Of a stretch of DNA of 64,000 nucleotides, positions 36,341 through 46,582 are shown in pieces (position 1 is the stretch's first letter; the number at the start of each line of letters is the position of its first letter). The stretch lies in NCBI GenBank assembly GCA_028015205.1, contig CM051514.1:6820001-6884000 (forward strand), in the 5' to 3' direction. Under the pieces are notes generated by a model, which saw only the letters and a list, made by a program, of their open reading frames with translations, searched no databases and had not been told where the DNA came from. Source of the stretch: Mytilisepta virgata. Taxonomy: Eukaryota > Mollusca > Bivalvia > Mytilida > Mytilidae. The translations under genes and the position numbers were made by a program.

Positions 36341-36558
36341 TATGGAACGCCATAGCTGCCTTATATGTACATATATAGACAAGTATGTGCATATATAGAC
36401 AAAGTATGTGCATATATAGACAAGTATGTGCATATATAGATAAAGTATGGGCATATATAGACAAAGTATGTGCATATATAGAAAAAGTATGTGCATATAT
36501 AGACAAGTATGTGCATATATAGAAATAAGTACATATAAGGCAGCTATGGCGTTCCATA
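36341..36558. mobile_element. 218-bp inverted-repeat element with internal minisatellite
   Basis: Inverted ends of 30 bp begin TATGGAACGCCATAGCTGCC. The direct repeat GTTACA flanks both ends (36,335-36,340 and 36,559-36,564). The interior is a minisatellite of about eight units of CATATATAGACAAAGTATGTG (20-21 bp, with variants lacking one A). The tip TATGGAACGCC matches the tip TATGGCACGCC of the element 60 bp to the left, and both have 6-bp duplications, so they probably use the same transposase. Short frames read through the minisatellite are artefacts. Confidence 0.88.
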
Positions 36559-36564
36559 GTTACA

Positions 36565-37606
36565 TATTCGTGATGATCTTAACAACATTATATTCACCAT
36601 GTTTGTTTCAAAGAAATGACACCTGTTAAAGAATAATCTTATTTACAACATAAACATTATATGATAAACTTTTAGACGTACTGAATGTGGGTATTCGAAC
36701 AAGTTATTATCCAAGAACCCCTCTCCCCTCATTTCACCTCCCCCCCCAAAAAAATATAATAATAATAAATCAAAATAAAATTAATAACATGCCTGAGTGA
36801 CTGCAAACCGTGCATCCCTTTTTGGAGCCGGCCATCCGCCTACCCGTCAGCCAAATCTCTGACAGCTACATTGTTCCAATATTTTTTACAAGAGTACCGA
36901 AGGGAGCGATTGAAGAGAATAATAAAACTTGTTCTAACAGTTGTGGTATTGATTTAGTTGATCATTCTCAAAGAACAGTAACGTATTTCCATATAAATAA
37001 ATAAAATCCGGAATCATAGAAATAATTGACCACATCATTACTTGTCATATCAAAATCATTTGAATGGAAAATATGACATTTCAAAAATGCCACTTCAATC
37101 AAACTGTGAGTTTCTAATTTGAACAACTATTGATGTGTCGTTCATACCATGTACAATCGAAATTGAGCTTTTCTGAACACAGGGAATAGTTCTAAATCAA
37201 TATCTTTAGTTTGTGTTTGAATATTAAGTTGTACCTATTTTATTATTTAAGAAAAATTCTCTCAATATTACCGATAGAAATGATCTCTGTGGAGATATTG
37301 TATTGGACTTAGAAGTAAATGAGAGCAGATTCTATGATCTAATCATAATGATATATTTACGTAATATGTAATTCTGAATTGTCATTACATAAAGAGTTAT
37401 TGCTAAAAAAAAATTAAAAGGACAGAAACAATAATGAAATTCAATGTATTTAACAATGGTACCGAATTCAAGAAAATTAAATCCATATAGTTTTCTATAC
37501 AGTAAAACTCTACACTTATTTGTTTTCATAATTGTAGACTCTTATTCTTTCAAAATATACAGTTTTTCAATCCTAAATAAACAACAATATGGATAACAGG
37601 AAAGGT
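36565..37606. other. AT-rich non-coding DNA
   Basis: Contains a C/A-rich low-complexity tract at about 36,738-36,780. No gene recognised. Confidence 0.5.
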
Positions 37607-37830
37607 CAATAATGACATACTAATCAGTCAACATCACCCAACAGACAGTACCGCGGACTACATATAACATAAAGAAGCGCAAACATAAACACAACAGAAT
37701 GTCAGGAATAGTCTGATTTGGTACAGACACTGGATAGTGGCGGGGATTCAACTGATTTTATAGGTACCCAAACCTCCCCTTATCTATCCTGACACTGGTG
37801 TATAAAACATACTATAAATGCTATATATAC
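37607..37830 (+). repeat. mussel-type dispersed repeat
   Basis: Includes GATTTGGTACAGACACTGGA, TAGTGGCGGGGATTCAACTG, CCCAAACCTCCCCTTATCTA and CCTGACACTGGTGTATAAAA. I recognise the overall order (dropped-in GATTTGGGACAGGC, GTGGCGGGGTT, CCCTCCCC, GGGACAGTGGT) as a very common Mytilus repeat. This is recall, not a database match. Only one copy is seen in the window. Confidence 0.5.
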
Positions 37831-38189
37831 ATCTATAAGTACCAACAAGGTGGCTTAACCTGCAAACAATGGTTGGACGGTACATAATTTAGGTAGCTGG
37901 ATCAGAATGTGCTCGTTGTAACTGTAAAACTGGCTAAGTCTGTCATAGCGACAGGTCGGATACTGTCACTATACTAAACGAAAAAGTCTGAAATAACACT
38001 TCCATGAAAGGTTTAATGATATCTCGTCATAGTGTTCAATAGAAATCTGCAGGATTTGTGAGGGGCCGGTTTAACTTTAGAGTCTTCATGTCAGTGGGAG
38101 AAGGAGCAATTTTTACAGATTTACACAAAATTTCATATTGGTAGCCATTTGTGTAAAAAGATCATATTTAATTTCCAAGTTTCTGTGGG
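37831..38189. other. non-coding DNA
   Basis: Sequence between the mussel-type repeat and the minus-strand RT relic; unassigned. It could contain the 3' UTR of that element. Confidence 0.4.
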
Positions 38190-38945
38190 TTATTGGCCAG
38201 AATTTATTCACGATTATTTTTTAGTAATCGTATGGTTTCTTTCGTTAAAATCTTCTAGCCTCAGGCAAATTGACGCAAAACGAACAAGCTGTGATATGTA
38301 CACGTCATTCGATGGTGCCAAAGGCACGTCTCCGTCAAGAAAGGGGAATTTAGTATTAGAAAAACTAAGGTTGTCCCTTTTATCATCAATTTTTGTATGT
38401 ATCGCTCCATTTTCGATATTTATAGTCAGATCAAAAAAGGAAAATCATTTACTATTAGCATTAGCTTTGTTCAAATGTAGCTCTTTTGGATAAATGTCTT
38501 TTGCATATTTAAGAAACTCGGGGTTATCATCAGGTAGTACATCATCAAGATACTTAAAGTCGTTGGAGTTTTTCATAAAATACTGTACATAACAATATAA
38601 AAAAAATCGGCAATAAGTGGAGCACAGTTTGTACCCATAGGAATCCCCATGACTTATCGATACACAGTATTCCAAAAACGATTAAAAATGTTGTCCCAGC
38701 AAGAAGTGTAGCGCTTTGATCATGTCATCGCCTGTCCAACAACTATAATTTGCATACTTTTATGACTAAAAAATGCTTTAAAAGTTTTACAACAAATATA
38801 ATTTAAACCAAAGGGTTCAAAATACATTTCAATCAGATTACTTAAATTTTCTTTGATAAGATCGTGAGTGTTGTATACAATGTAGAAAAATCATAACTGT
38901 ACACAGCAGTTATCTGATGATTTACTATATGCAAATTATCCAAAA
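38190..38945 (-). pseudogene. Penelope-like reverse transcriptase relic
   Basis: Reading leftward, pieces in several frames give YDFSTLYTTLTHDLIKENL (RT motif A region, about 38,890), a degraded block near the GIPMG motif, TNC/KLCST...ADFFLYCY, then YLDDVL (motif C, about 38,550) and PEFLKYAKDIYPKELHLNKA. It continues VENGAIHTKI-DKRDN, FPFLDGDVPLAPSNDVYISQ and LVRFA. The order and wording match the RT found in metazoan Penelope-like elements. At least three frameshifts and several stops break the gene. No GIY-YIG endonuclease is visible. It is a different, more decayed lineage than the copy at 44.7-46.1 kb. Confidence 0.75.
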
Positions 38946-40954
38946 CGAATGAATGGTATCTGAAAGGGGCAAACGGATTTAATTTCGTGTTTCGCCATTT
39001 ATACCGTTTGAAACATGTTTAGGAATTTACGATATCATATCAAGCCCGACTATACAAATACATTTTAAGCCTGGATAATTTCAAATCCTTACAGAGATTA
39101 CAAAATCGTTTCACAACTCCCAATATTTAGTGTTGTAATTTGTGGGGTTTAGGTCATTTATTTGTCGAATGACTTTTCAAAACAAAGATAAGTTGTGAAA
39201 ATACTATTACTTTTATCGAATAATATCTGTGATAGGTGGTAGGGGCTGTTATTCAAATGACAAAAAATTATAATATATACAGTGTGAACATAAACAATTG
39301 ATAATATTTGTAGTACTGGTAAGGTCCATGTAAAAGTTGGCAATTTCAAAAAAATAAACACTAGGTATTATTGTCAGTTATTTCTATGGCGGATCAAAAA
39401 CAAAAAACGACAAGAATATACGTGTCAAATGAATGCTTTGCGCTGCTTCCAAACAAACGCCTAAATCATGATCAGTCAACCGTGACATTGAGGTCCAACA
39501 ACCCCTTTGACCTAAATTTTGAATAGACTCAAGGTATTTAGTAATTTTCATGTTGATATGACATTTACTTCCCATTTCTGAACTTTAACCTAAAGCGGGG
39601 CGGATATACGTACCGACTTCCGTACGCACGGACCGAAATACTATAGCTACGATGCTATCGCAGTCAGGGCATAAAAAAAAACACACACATTATGAGATTG
39701 TTGGAAGTTAAGGAATAGTATGCAGTCCTTATAGATTGTTTTCCGCCTTAGTATCTGCTCTCCATAATGAGTCATATTTAGTAACATAGAATTAAATTGT
39801 TACCTAATTGAAGACATTATGTTCCAGAGATTCACCAAGTGTATAATACCGCTACCCATTCACTGTTTTAGAAGAGGTACACTCCTATTTACTCTTAATG
39901 ACGTTATGAGTTATGGCCCAGTATCATATATAAATTTAGAACGGCAAACAAAATTTTTGCACAATGATTTTTAAGGTCACACAACGTATACTGCTACCTA
40001 GTTGTTAAGGGTATATAATCATTATGTTTTATTGAAATACTCCCTGATAAAGGTAAAGCTAAGTGTACAAGATTCCTATTTATATTTGAAGTCATGGCAA
40101 TTTTTATATTTCCAACATAGTCACTGCAAAAAAAGATCGGAATCGAAATATGAAATTGGAATTGCACAAGACTAAAAATACCCTGAACTTTTCAATGAAA
40201 TCCACTGATTGGTTAATACATGTGGAATGTACAAACGATTAGATAGATGGAACATTTTATACCAATATAAATGTATGTACATGGGAAAGTGTCAATGAGA
40301 CACTATTCTATAGGCGTGAACACCGGGAATTATTGATCAGAACTACCAGTATGGTTCTTCAACAAGGACTTTAAGCCATATACCACACGAAAATCATCAC
40401 AAATAGCTCTGCATCCTGTCCCCATTTCTTTAACTTCTGCCTAAATAGTGATCCATATGGCTTAAACATAGAATTCTGAAACAATAACCTCAGACGTTGT
40501 TTCTACTCCGCTCTCAAGTTATCTTTCTTATCTCTCGCGACTGGAATCAAAGTCATACATAAACCATTTGTAAGTAAATGTACCTCCTTCATTCACAAGT
40601 AAACTAAAACAATATCATGATAGAGTAGTGAAACATTCGGTAACAAGAAAGTGTGTCCCCTAAACTTTATTTTCACCTAATAAAGGGCAGATGGCCATAA
40701 ATGTTTATAATGTATAATCTTGACCAATAATTGTTTCTAAGATATAGATATTAGAAAGCTATAGATACAAACAAAACCAAATGCCACCTGTTCTCAGTGT
40801 TTTAAAAACAGTTTGTCTTGTACCGAACGGTGCAGAAGGAGTTGCAGGGACATTTCATCGGTATCTTCTAATGTAGTGCAATCATTAGATAGTGGAAAAA
40901 TAATTATTATTTCTCACCTTGATTTATTTGGCCATGTATGTCAGAAATAAATGT
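38946..40954. other. non-coding DNA with scattered repeat fragments
   Basis: No gene recognised. At about 40,280-40,400 a block with GAAAGTGTCAATGAGACACT and GTATGGTTCTTCAACAAGGA resembles another repeat I associate with Mytilus. A GC-richer patch at 39,590-39,675 (CGTACCGACTTCCGTACGCA) ends in GGGCATAAAAA and may be a fragment of the element type at 31.4-31.8 kb. Confidence 0.4.
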
Positions 40955-41538
40955 TTTCACAAGACAGCCCTCTTTATTGAAGAATTGTGTTAACTGTTAC
41001 CATCAGAAAATGGACGGGCAGATTAGGTTCCACGAGGCAGCCCTCTTTATTGAAGAATTATGTTAACTGTTACCATCAGAAAGTGGACAGGCAGACTAGC
41101 TTCCACGAGGCAGCCCTCTTTACTGAAGAATTGTGTTGACTGTTACCATCAGAAAGTGGACAGGCAGATTAGGTTCCACGAGGCAGCCCTCTTTATTGAA
41201 GAATTGTGTTAACTGTTACCATCAGAAAGTGGACGGGCAGATTAGGTTCCACGAGGCAGCCCTCTTTATTGAAGAATGGTGTTAATTGTTACCATTAGAA
41301 AGTGGACAGGCAGATTAGGTTCCACGAGGCAGCCCTCTTTATTGAAGAATGGTGTTAATTGTTACCATCAGAAAGTGGACAGGCAGATTAGGTTCCACGA
41401 GGCAGTCCTCTTTATTGAAGAATGGTGTTAATTGTTACCACCAGAAAGTGGACAGGCAGATTAGGTTCCACGAAGCAGCCCTCTTTATTGAAGAATGGTG
41501 TTAACTGTTACCATCAGAAAGTGGACAGGCAGATTAGG
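40955..41538. repeat. 73-bp satellite, eight units
   Basis: Eight head-to-tail copies of exactly 73 bp; junction words TTCCACGAGGCAGCCCTCTT start at 41,028, 41,101, 41,174, 41,247, 41,320, 41,393 and 41,466, and the last ends at 41,538. The first unit (from 40,955) is the most diverged. Diagnostic variants (TGTTAATTGTT, GAATGGTG) cluster in adjacent units. The array ends exactly where a family A unit begins. Confidence 0.95.
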
Positions 41539-41790
41539 TTCCAACTGATTCAGTTGTTTCAGATATAAACTGAATTTTCCGCATATCCTATACCTAACAA
41601 TATCTCGGTGGTTTTTGGTCATTGGACACAATTATGAAAAACAATTACCTTGTGACCATTGATGCAAAGTTTGGTTCTGACTGATGCATTAAATTCAGAG
41701 AAAAATATTAAAATATAAAACAATCTATGATGGATGACGGACTTCAAGTGGCATCATTATCTCATTTGGCCCAGGTGATGGATGACTCAC
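41539..41790 (+). repeat. pearl-like repeat A, diverged copy fused to 73-bp satellite
   Basis: Begins TTCCAACTGATTCAGTTGTT-TCAGA, equivalent to the family core TTCCAATTGGCCCAGTGGTT-TCAGA, and continues with GGTCATTGGACACAATTATG, ACCATTGATGCAAAGTTTGG, GATGGATGACGGACTTCAAG and CATTTGGCCCAGGTGATGG. Satellite units and this copy share the word TTCCA at their junction, so the satellite may have grown from a piece of the element. Confidence 0.65.
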
Positions 41791-42250
41791 ATGTATGAAT
41801 TTGAAATTTTGTTGGTAATTCCAAGAGAAACGTTTTTTTATAGACATATTACCAGTCCTAATGGTTCATGAAGAAACAGTTGTTTTTTCTGGTGCGATTA
41901 ACGACCGATATTGATGACAAAACTATTAAGACACTACATTTATGAGTTATAGGACAGCGTTCATTTATTGACCAGTCGTTTGGCTAATATAACATGTTGA
42001 CAAGATATTGCATAATATGAATACTTATTCAAAAAAAGAAATTCCTCTTGAACGACATTAACCAATCTATCTAAAAGGAAATCAATAAAAGTAAAGCTAG
42101 ATAAAGCTATTCGGAAACTACATCTGCCCTGCACTCCCCACATTTTACATCCATGGTGTATCAAATACTACACTACTCTCACAATGGAATTTCACTGAAA
42201 TCAACTTTCAATCCATTATTTCTCGGTCGTGATAGTTTTGTTATCGATAA
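41791..42250. other. non-coding DNA
   Basis: Unassigned sequence between the repeat A copy and the TCACAAGT repeat block. Confidence 0.4.
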
Positions 42251-42790
42251 AGGTGGGCCCAAATTTTTTGCGCACATACAAACAATGTTTGACAATACGC
42301 CCAAATTTTTTGCGCAGATACAAACAATGTTTGACAATACTATGTAGAACAGCAAAAACAATTTTTAGGCCACAAGTTTAAATTCGCAATTCAAAATTCG
42401 ACACCTTATTGCACATCTAGACAATGTATGTGACAATACTGTATAGAAATTAAATGCTCAAAGTGAACAATTAGGTCACAAGTTTAAATTCGGTTTAAAA
42501 ATTCGACCACAGTGAACCACAATTTTTGAAAAACTTACTAAGCATCTGAAACCGTGTATGAAATAAAATGCATACAGTAAAAGTTTAAAGAGGAGTTTAA
42601 GTCACAAGTTAAAATTTACAATTCGAAAATTCGACACCTTCCCCCCCCCCAATTTTTTAAATAATATATCTGAAACCTTATTGCGCATATACATATAGTT
42701 TATAAAAATAAAATGCATAGCTTTAAAAAAAAAAAAAAATTAAAGAGTAGTTTAGATCACAAGAAAAATGTGACGAACAGACAGACAGGC
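42251..42790. repeat. complex repeat block with TCACAAGTTTAAATTCG units
   Basis: About four diverged units of 110-150 bp share RGGTCACAAGTTTAAATTCG, AAAATTCGACACCTT, TTGCGCATATACA and AAATAAAATGCATA. At the left edge a 42-bp subunit (GCCCAAATTTTTTGCGCACA ...) is duplicated with one difference (42,257 and 42,299). C runs and A runs are embedded (42,640 and 42,727). It ends with GTGACGAACAGACAGACAGG. Confidence 0.7.
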
Positions 42791-43044
42791 AGGGGCGATA
42801 ACGAGGGAGAAACCATTTCATTTTTAGGGGGGGAGGGGGGCTAGGCTCAAATGTTGATCTTGCCTATTCTTTTTGTCGAAATTTTGGTCCTGGCTATTAC
42901 AGCCTAAATTTCTTTCTTTATTTCAACCAAAAATTTATCTGATTGACACAGTTCCTCCGTTTTTTTTTGTTCACATCTAAAGTGGTCCTGTCTTTTTATT
43001 TTGCCAAAATCCTGGTCCTGCCCTTTCTAATTAGATCTTAGCCA

Positions 43045-43058
43045 CCCCCCCCCCCCCA
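43045..43058. repeat. poly-C run
   Basis: A run of about 14 cytosines inside a G/C-homopolymer-rich stretch (42,810-43,060) that also has G runs near 42,825-42,840. Assembly accuracy is doubtful here. Confidence 0.85.
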
Positions 43059-43125
43059 TTAAAACCAGATTGTTGCTCCCTAAAAAGTACGCTGAGTATT
43101 GATACAAAACTTGGAGATAAACATT

Positions 43126-43265
43126 CCATTTTGTCATCGCTTGGCGTCTTTCGTCCGTCCGTCCGTGTGTTAACTTTTCAGATTTTAATCTGTTCCTCTG
43201 AAACAACTGGGCCAAATGGAATTAAACTTGGCAGGAAGCATATAAGGTCCTTTATAAAATTTCCT
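43126..43265 (-). repeat. family A related fragment with GTCC microsatellite
   Basis: TGTCATCGCTTGGCGTCTTT followed by CGTCCGTCCGTCCGTG is the complement of the ACGG tract and CCAAGTGATG tail of family A. GAAACAACTGGGCCAAATGG follows. This orientation is opposite to the next copy at 43,343. Confidence 0.55.
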
Positions 43266-43342
43266 CATTTCGTCTCTATTGGACTACAAATATGGCCGCA
43301 ATTAGTAGTTCTTGTTTCTGATTGACTGATATAAAAACTAGA

Positions 43343-43830
43343 GGCTCAGAGGGCTGAGCCTGTATCGCTCACCTGGCAGAAACAAGAATTGCCCAATGCG
43401 GCCATGTTTGTCGCATGATCATGAAAAAATAAGAAAACTTTGTAAAATACCCCCACAGTATCGTTTCATTTGGCCAACCGGTTTCAGAGAAGAAGATTTC
43501 TTTATATCAGCCTATCTGAAACAAGAATTGACCATGGCAGCCATGCTTGTCGTCCAATCAGGATGAAAAAAATTAAATTTCACAAAAGACTTTCCATAGA
43601 TGCTTCCTGTCAAGTTTGGCCAAGTAGTTCCAGATTTTTTTTTTTAAATCAACCAATGAGAAACAAGAATTGCCCATGACGGCCATGCCATGTTTGTTGC
43701 CCAATCGGGACGCAATGAAGAAACTTTTTAAAGAACCTCCCATAGATGTTTGGTGTCAAATTTCGTCCTATTTGGCCAAGCGACTTCAGAAAAGATTTTT
43801 TTTTATATCTGCCCTCTAAGCCTCTAGTTT
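43343..43830 (+). repeat. pearl-like repeat A, three-unit copy of a second subfamily
   Basis: Starts with GGGCTGAGCCTGTATCGCTC-ACCTGG, the same left end as the 16.8 kb element. Three units follow, each with CAAGAATTGCCCATGRCGGC-CATG, GTCGTCCAATCAGGATGAAA-type wording, TCCCATAGATG and TTGGCCAAGYRGTTTCAGA; spacing is about 150 bp. The 10.14 kb copy belongs to the same subfamily. The right end is lost in a T-rich stretch. Confidence 0.75.
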
Positions 43831-44695
43831 TTTTTAACTGTTGACTTTGCACAGTGTAATAATTTGCACAAAACTAAAACTGACAACTGGATGTCACAAG
43901 AAAAGTGTTACGAACGGACAGATTAGATGAGCGATAACAAATATTAGCCAATGTCCCGCGGAAACCTGTTGACAGTAACCTATGTTGTTATAAATTCACA
44001 GGTCAGTCGTGAATTAAAAAATAATAGTTGCTTTAAACGCCCTTGGGGGCTTTCGATATATCAGCATCTTTTCTTCTTTCGTAATACCAATATGCGACAA
44101 GACGTTTGCAATTCCAGTATAATCATTGCTGTTGATATATTGGTTAGTTGTCAAAGTGAAAGGAAAACGTATGAATACTGGCAATTAGTAATAACAGTAA
44201 TTAATATAGTTTTTCTTTCCTTATGAATATTGGAATCCGAATATAGAAATGCTGACCTGTCTTCAGGATATCATCGTTACTGATAATAGATTTCATTGAT
44301 AAGGCCCGATCTTCTACGTATCCTCAAACCAACTATAAATACAAACTATACTACCATAATTGTGATTTCTTGTCAATCAATGGTATCTAATGAATAATAC
44401 TTACTTTAATGGAGAAAGCCAATCTCTCACGATTGTAACATGCAGACTTTATCAGAGTTTGGTTAATACCTTAGTGAATTGCTACACAATATAGCTTCAA
44501 TGCCTTCATACAAAAGTAATGCAATTTCTGTGCGACATATGTACTTTATATGTCAAACCCGTGGATAAAACATTAATTGTTGACGATTTTTTTAATTCGA
44601 GAAACCAGGAGTAGAAAATGTAAAGACAATACCGGAAAAGAGAAAATGTGGAAAACACCAAACCAACATAAAACACAACAGAAACTAAAAACGTA
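43831..44695. other. non-coding DNA and possible 5' part of the RT relic
   Basis: No clear gene. Sequence from about 44,580 rightward may be the decayed upstream coding part of the Penelope-like element, but I could not anchor it to a motif. Confidence 0.35.
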
Positions 44696-46116
44696 GTCGA
44701 TATTGATAAACTTAGAAGGTCTATGAGTAAAAAAGAAAAATCACTCTTTAGCAACCCTGATGCTGCCAAGACAGTGTCCGCCATTCATGACAAATAAGTT
44801 GTTGTTCCTGCAGACAAAGCCCATAATAACATCGTTTGTGTATGCAAAAGCTACTACATGTATACTCAATGCTTGATTAATGAACTAGGGATTGCTAGTT
44901 CACTTGGCAAAGGAAAGAAATAACCGACAATCATAGGTCGGTCTTATCGTCATTTGGTATTTCCATCAAAGATGATGATTGTTATCTTCCTACCTTGTAC
45001 TGGATACCCAAGTTACATAAGTATCCATACAAACAACACTTTATAGCTGGATCTGCCAAGTGTTCCACCAAACCATTGTCTTAACTTCTAACTTCTATTT
45101 TAACAGCTGTCAAACCGGGCCTCCAACGTTTTGTGAGACAAGCTATTCAAGAAGTGGTATCAGTCAAATGTGGATATTAAAGAACTCCGAAGACTTAAAG
45201 GATATTTTAAGATCTCGGTCCCTTTCAGTCTGTAACAGCATAAAAACATTTGATTCCTCTACCCTCTATACCACCATTCCTCATTCACAACTGAAGGAGA
45301 AGTTGAAAGATCTAATCCATCGATGCTTTCAAAATAAAAATGGCAATAACAGATACACATACCTTGTCATTGGTAGAGATAAATCATACTTTGTTAAAAA
45401 CCACTCTAAATCTAACAAAAATATACAGAGGACGAAATTGTCCTGATGATTGAATTTTTGATCGACAACATATTTGTTCAATTTGGTGGACGTGTTTTCC
45501 AACAGACAATTGGCATTCCTGTGGATATTTATTGTGTGCCACTCCTGACCGACTTGTTCCTTTACTCATATAAGGCAGACTTCCTTGACGGGATTCTTAA
45601 GGAAAAACAGAAGAAGTTAGCCCGTACCTTTAATTTCAGCGTCCGCTACATAGATGATATTTTATCACTCAACAATTCACGTTTTGAGAATTTCTTACAT
45701 CTCATCTATCCCAATGAGCTCGCAATTAAGGATACCACAGACACTGCCAAGTCTACATCTTATATTGACCTTCACCTCGAAATTGACACCAGAGGAAGGT
45801 TGAATACAAAACTTTTCGACAAACGGGATGACTTTGACTTTCCAATCGTCAACTTCCCATTTTTGAGCGGCAATATTCCAGAAGCGCCGGCATATATGGA
45901 GTATATATTTCACAACTCATACGTTATTCAAGAGCTTGTGACATATGCATTGACTTCCTGGGCAGAGCCCGGCTCCTGACAGAAAAATTGCCTAGACAGG
46001 GGTATGATGCTCTTAAGTTGGAGTCATCCTTATTAACGTTTTATGGACGTCATCATGACTTCGTTGACAGGTATGAAAAAACCGTTTTCCAAATGAAAAT
46101 GGACCTGTTCCATTGA
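44696..46116 (+). pseudogene. Penelope-like reverse transcriptase pseudogene
   Basis: In order, in shifting frames: DIDKLRRSMSKKEKSLFSNP, VVVPADKAHNNIVCVCKSYY, LPTLYWIPKLHKYPYKQHFI, then SGISQMWILKNSEDLKDIL, TFDSSTLYTTIPHSQLKEKL (motif A) and a frameshift in an A-rich run near 45,418. Next come LIDNIFVQFGGRVFQQTIGI-P (motif B, altered after GIP), VRYIDDILSLNN (motif C, catalytic YIDD at about 45,650) and DTAKSTSYIDLHLEIDTRGR. After EAPAYMEY the frame shifts again and the thumb region decays, ending near TGA 46,114. In this family the normal word after GIP is MGTNCAP; here it reads VDIYCVP, so the copy is dead. Endonuclease not visible. It is better preserved than the relic at 38.2-38.9 kb. 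Confidence 0.8.
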
Positions 46117-46471
46117 TGTTACCCCGTCTTCATACCGGATTTGACATGGGCAGCATGGCGGATGTCCTGCGGAAAGCAGAGACTGCTTACTCTTCCGTTG
46201 CACCTGAGTCTACCCCCGGTTTTTTGATGGGGTCCATGTTGTTCTTATGTTTTTAGTTTTTAATTGTATTGTTTTGGTCTTGTCTTCATTGTTCCCCGGA
46301 GTTTGTCAGTTGTTTCGATTTTTCCCTCCTTCGAATATCCCTTTGGTATTTCTTGACTTTACATATCCCACACATATAGTAACAAAAAATATTGTCCAAT
46401 TCTGATTTTGGAACGTTCAGTTGTCCCCACTCTCCGGTAAAAAAGACATGTTCGGTGTAAATAAGTAAACT
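46117..46471 (+). other. probable 3' region of the Penelope-like copy
   Basis: CGTCTTCATACCGGATTTGA, GGGTCCATGTTGTTCTTATG and a T-rich run with GTCTTGTCTTCATTG follow the RT relic directly. The wording resembles the 3' sequence of such elements in mussels from memory. No tail is defined. Confidence 0.35.
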
Positions 46472-46582
46472 ATGGCAGATGATAAAGATCAGCTTTACAT
46501 TCTAAACGGCATACCAGTTAGTGATAACGATCGTATAATGTTCAAATCGATGTCTTCAATCTTGGAACATAACCTTATTTGA
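46472..46582 (+). CDS. possible short coding segment (36 aa)
   Basis: ATG at 46,472 (context AACTATGGC) opens MADDKDQLYILNGIPVSDND, then RIMFKSMSSILEHNLI and TGA. Composition is protein-like, with an acidic start, but there is no homologue I recognise and no splice donor was fixed. It may be a first exon, an element fragment or chance. Confidence 0.2.
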   Translation: MADDKDQLYILNGIPVSDNDRIMFKSMSSILEHNLI

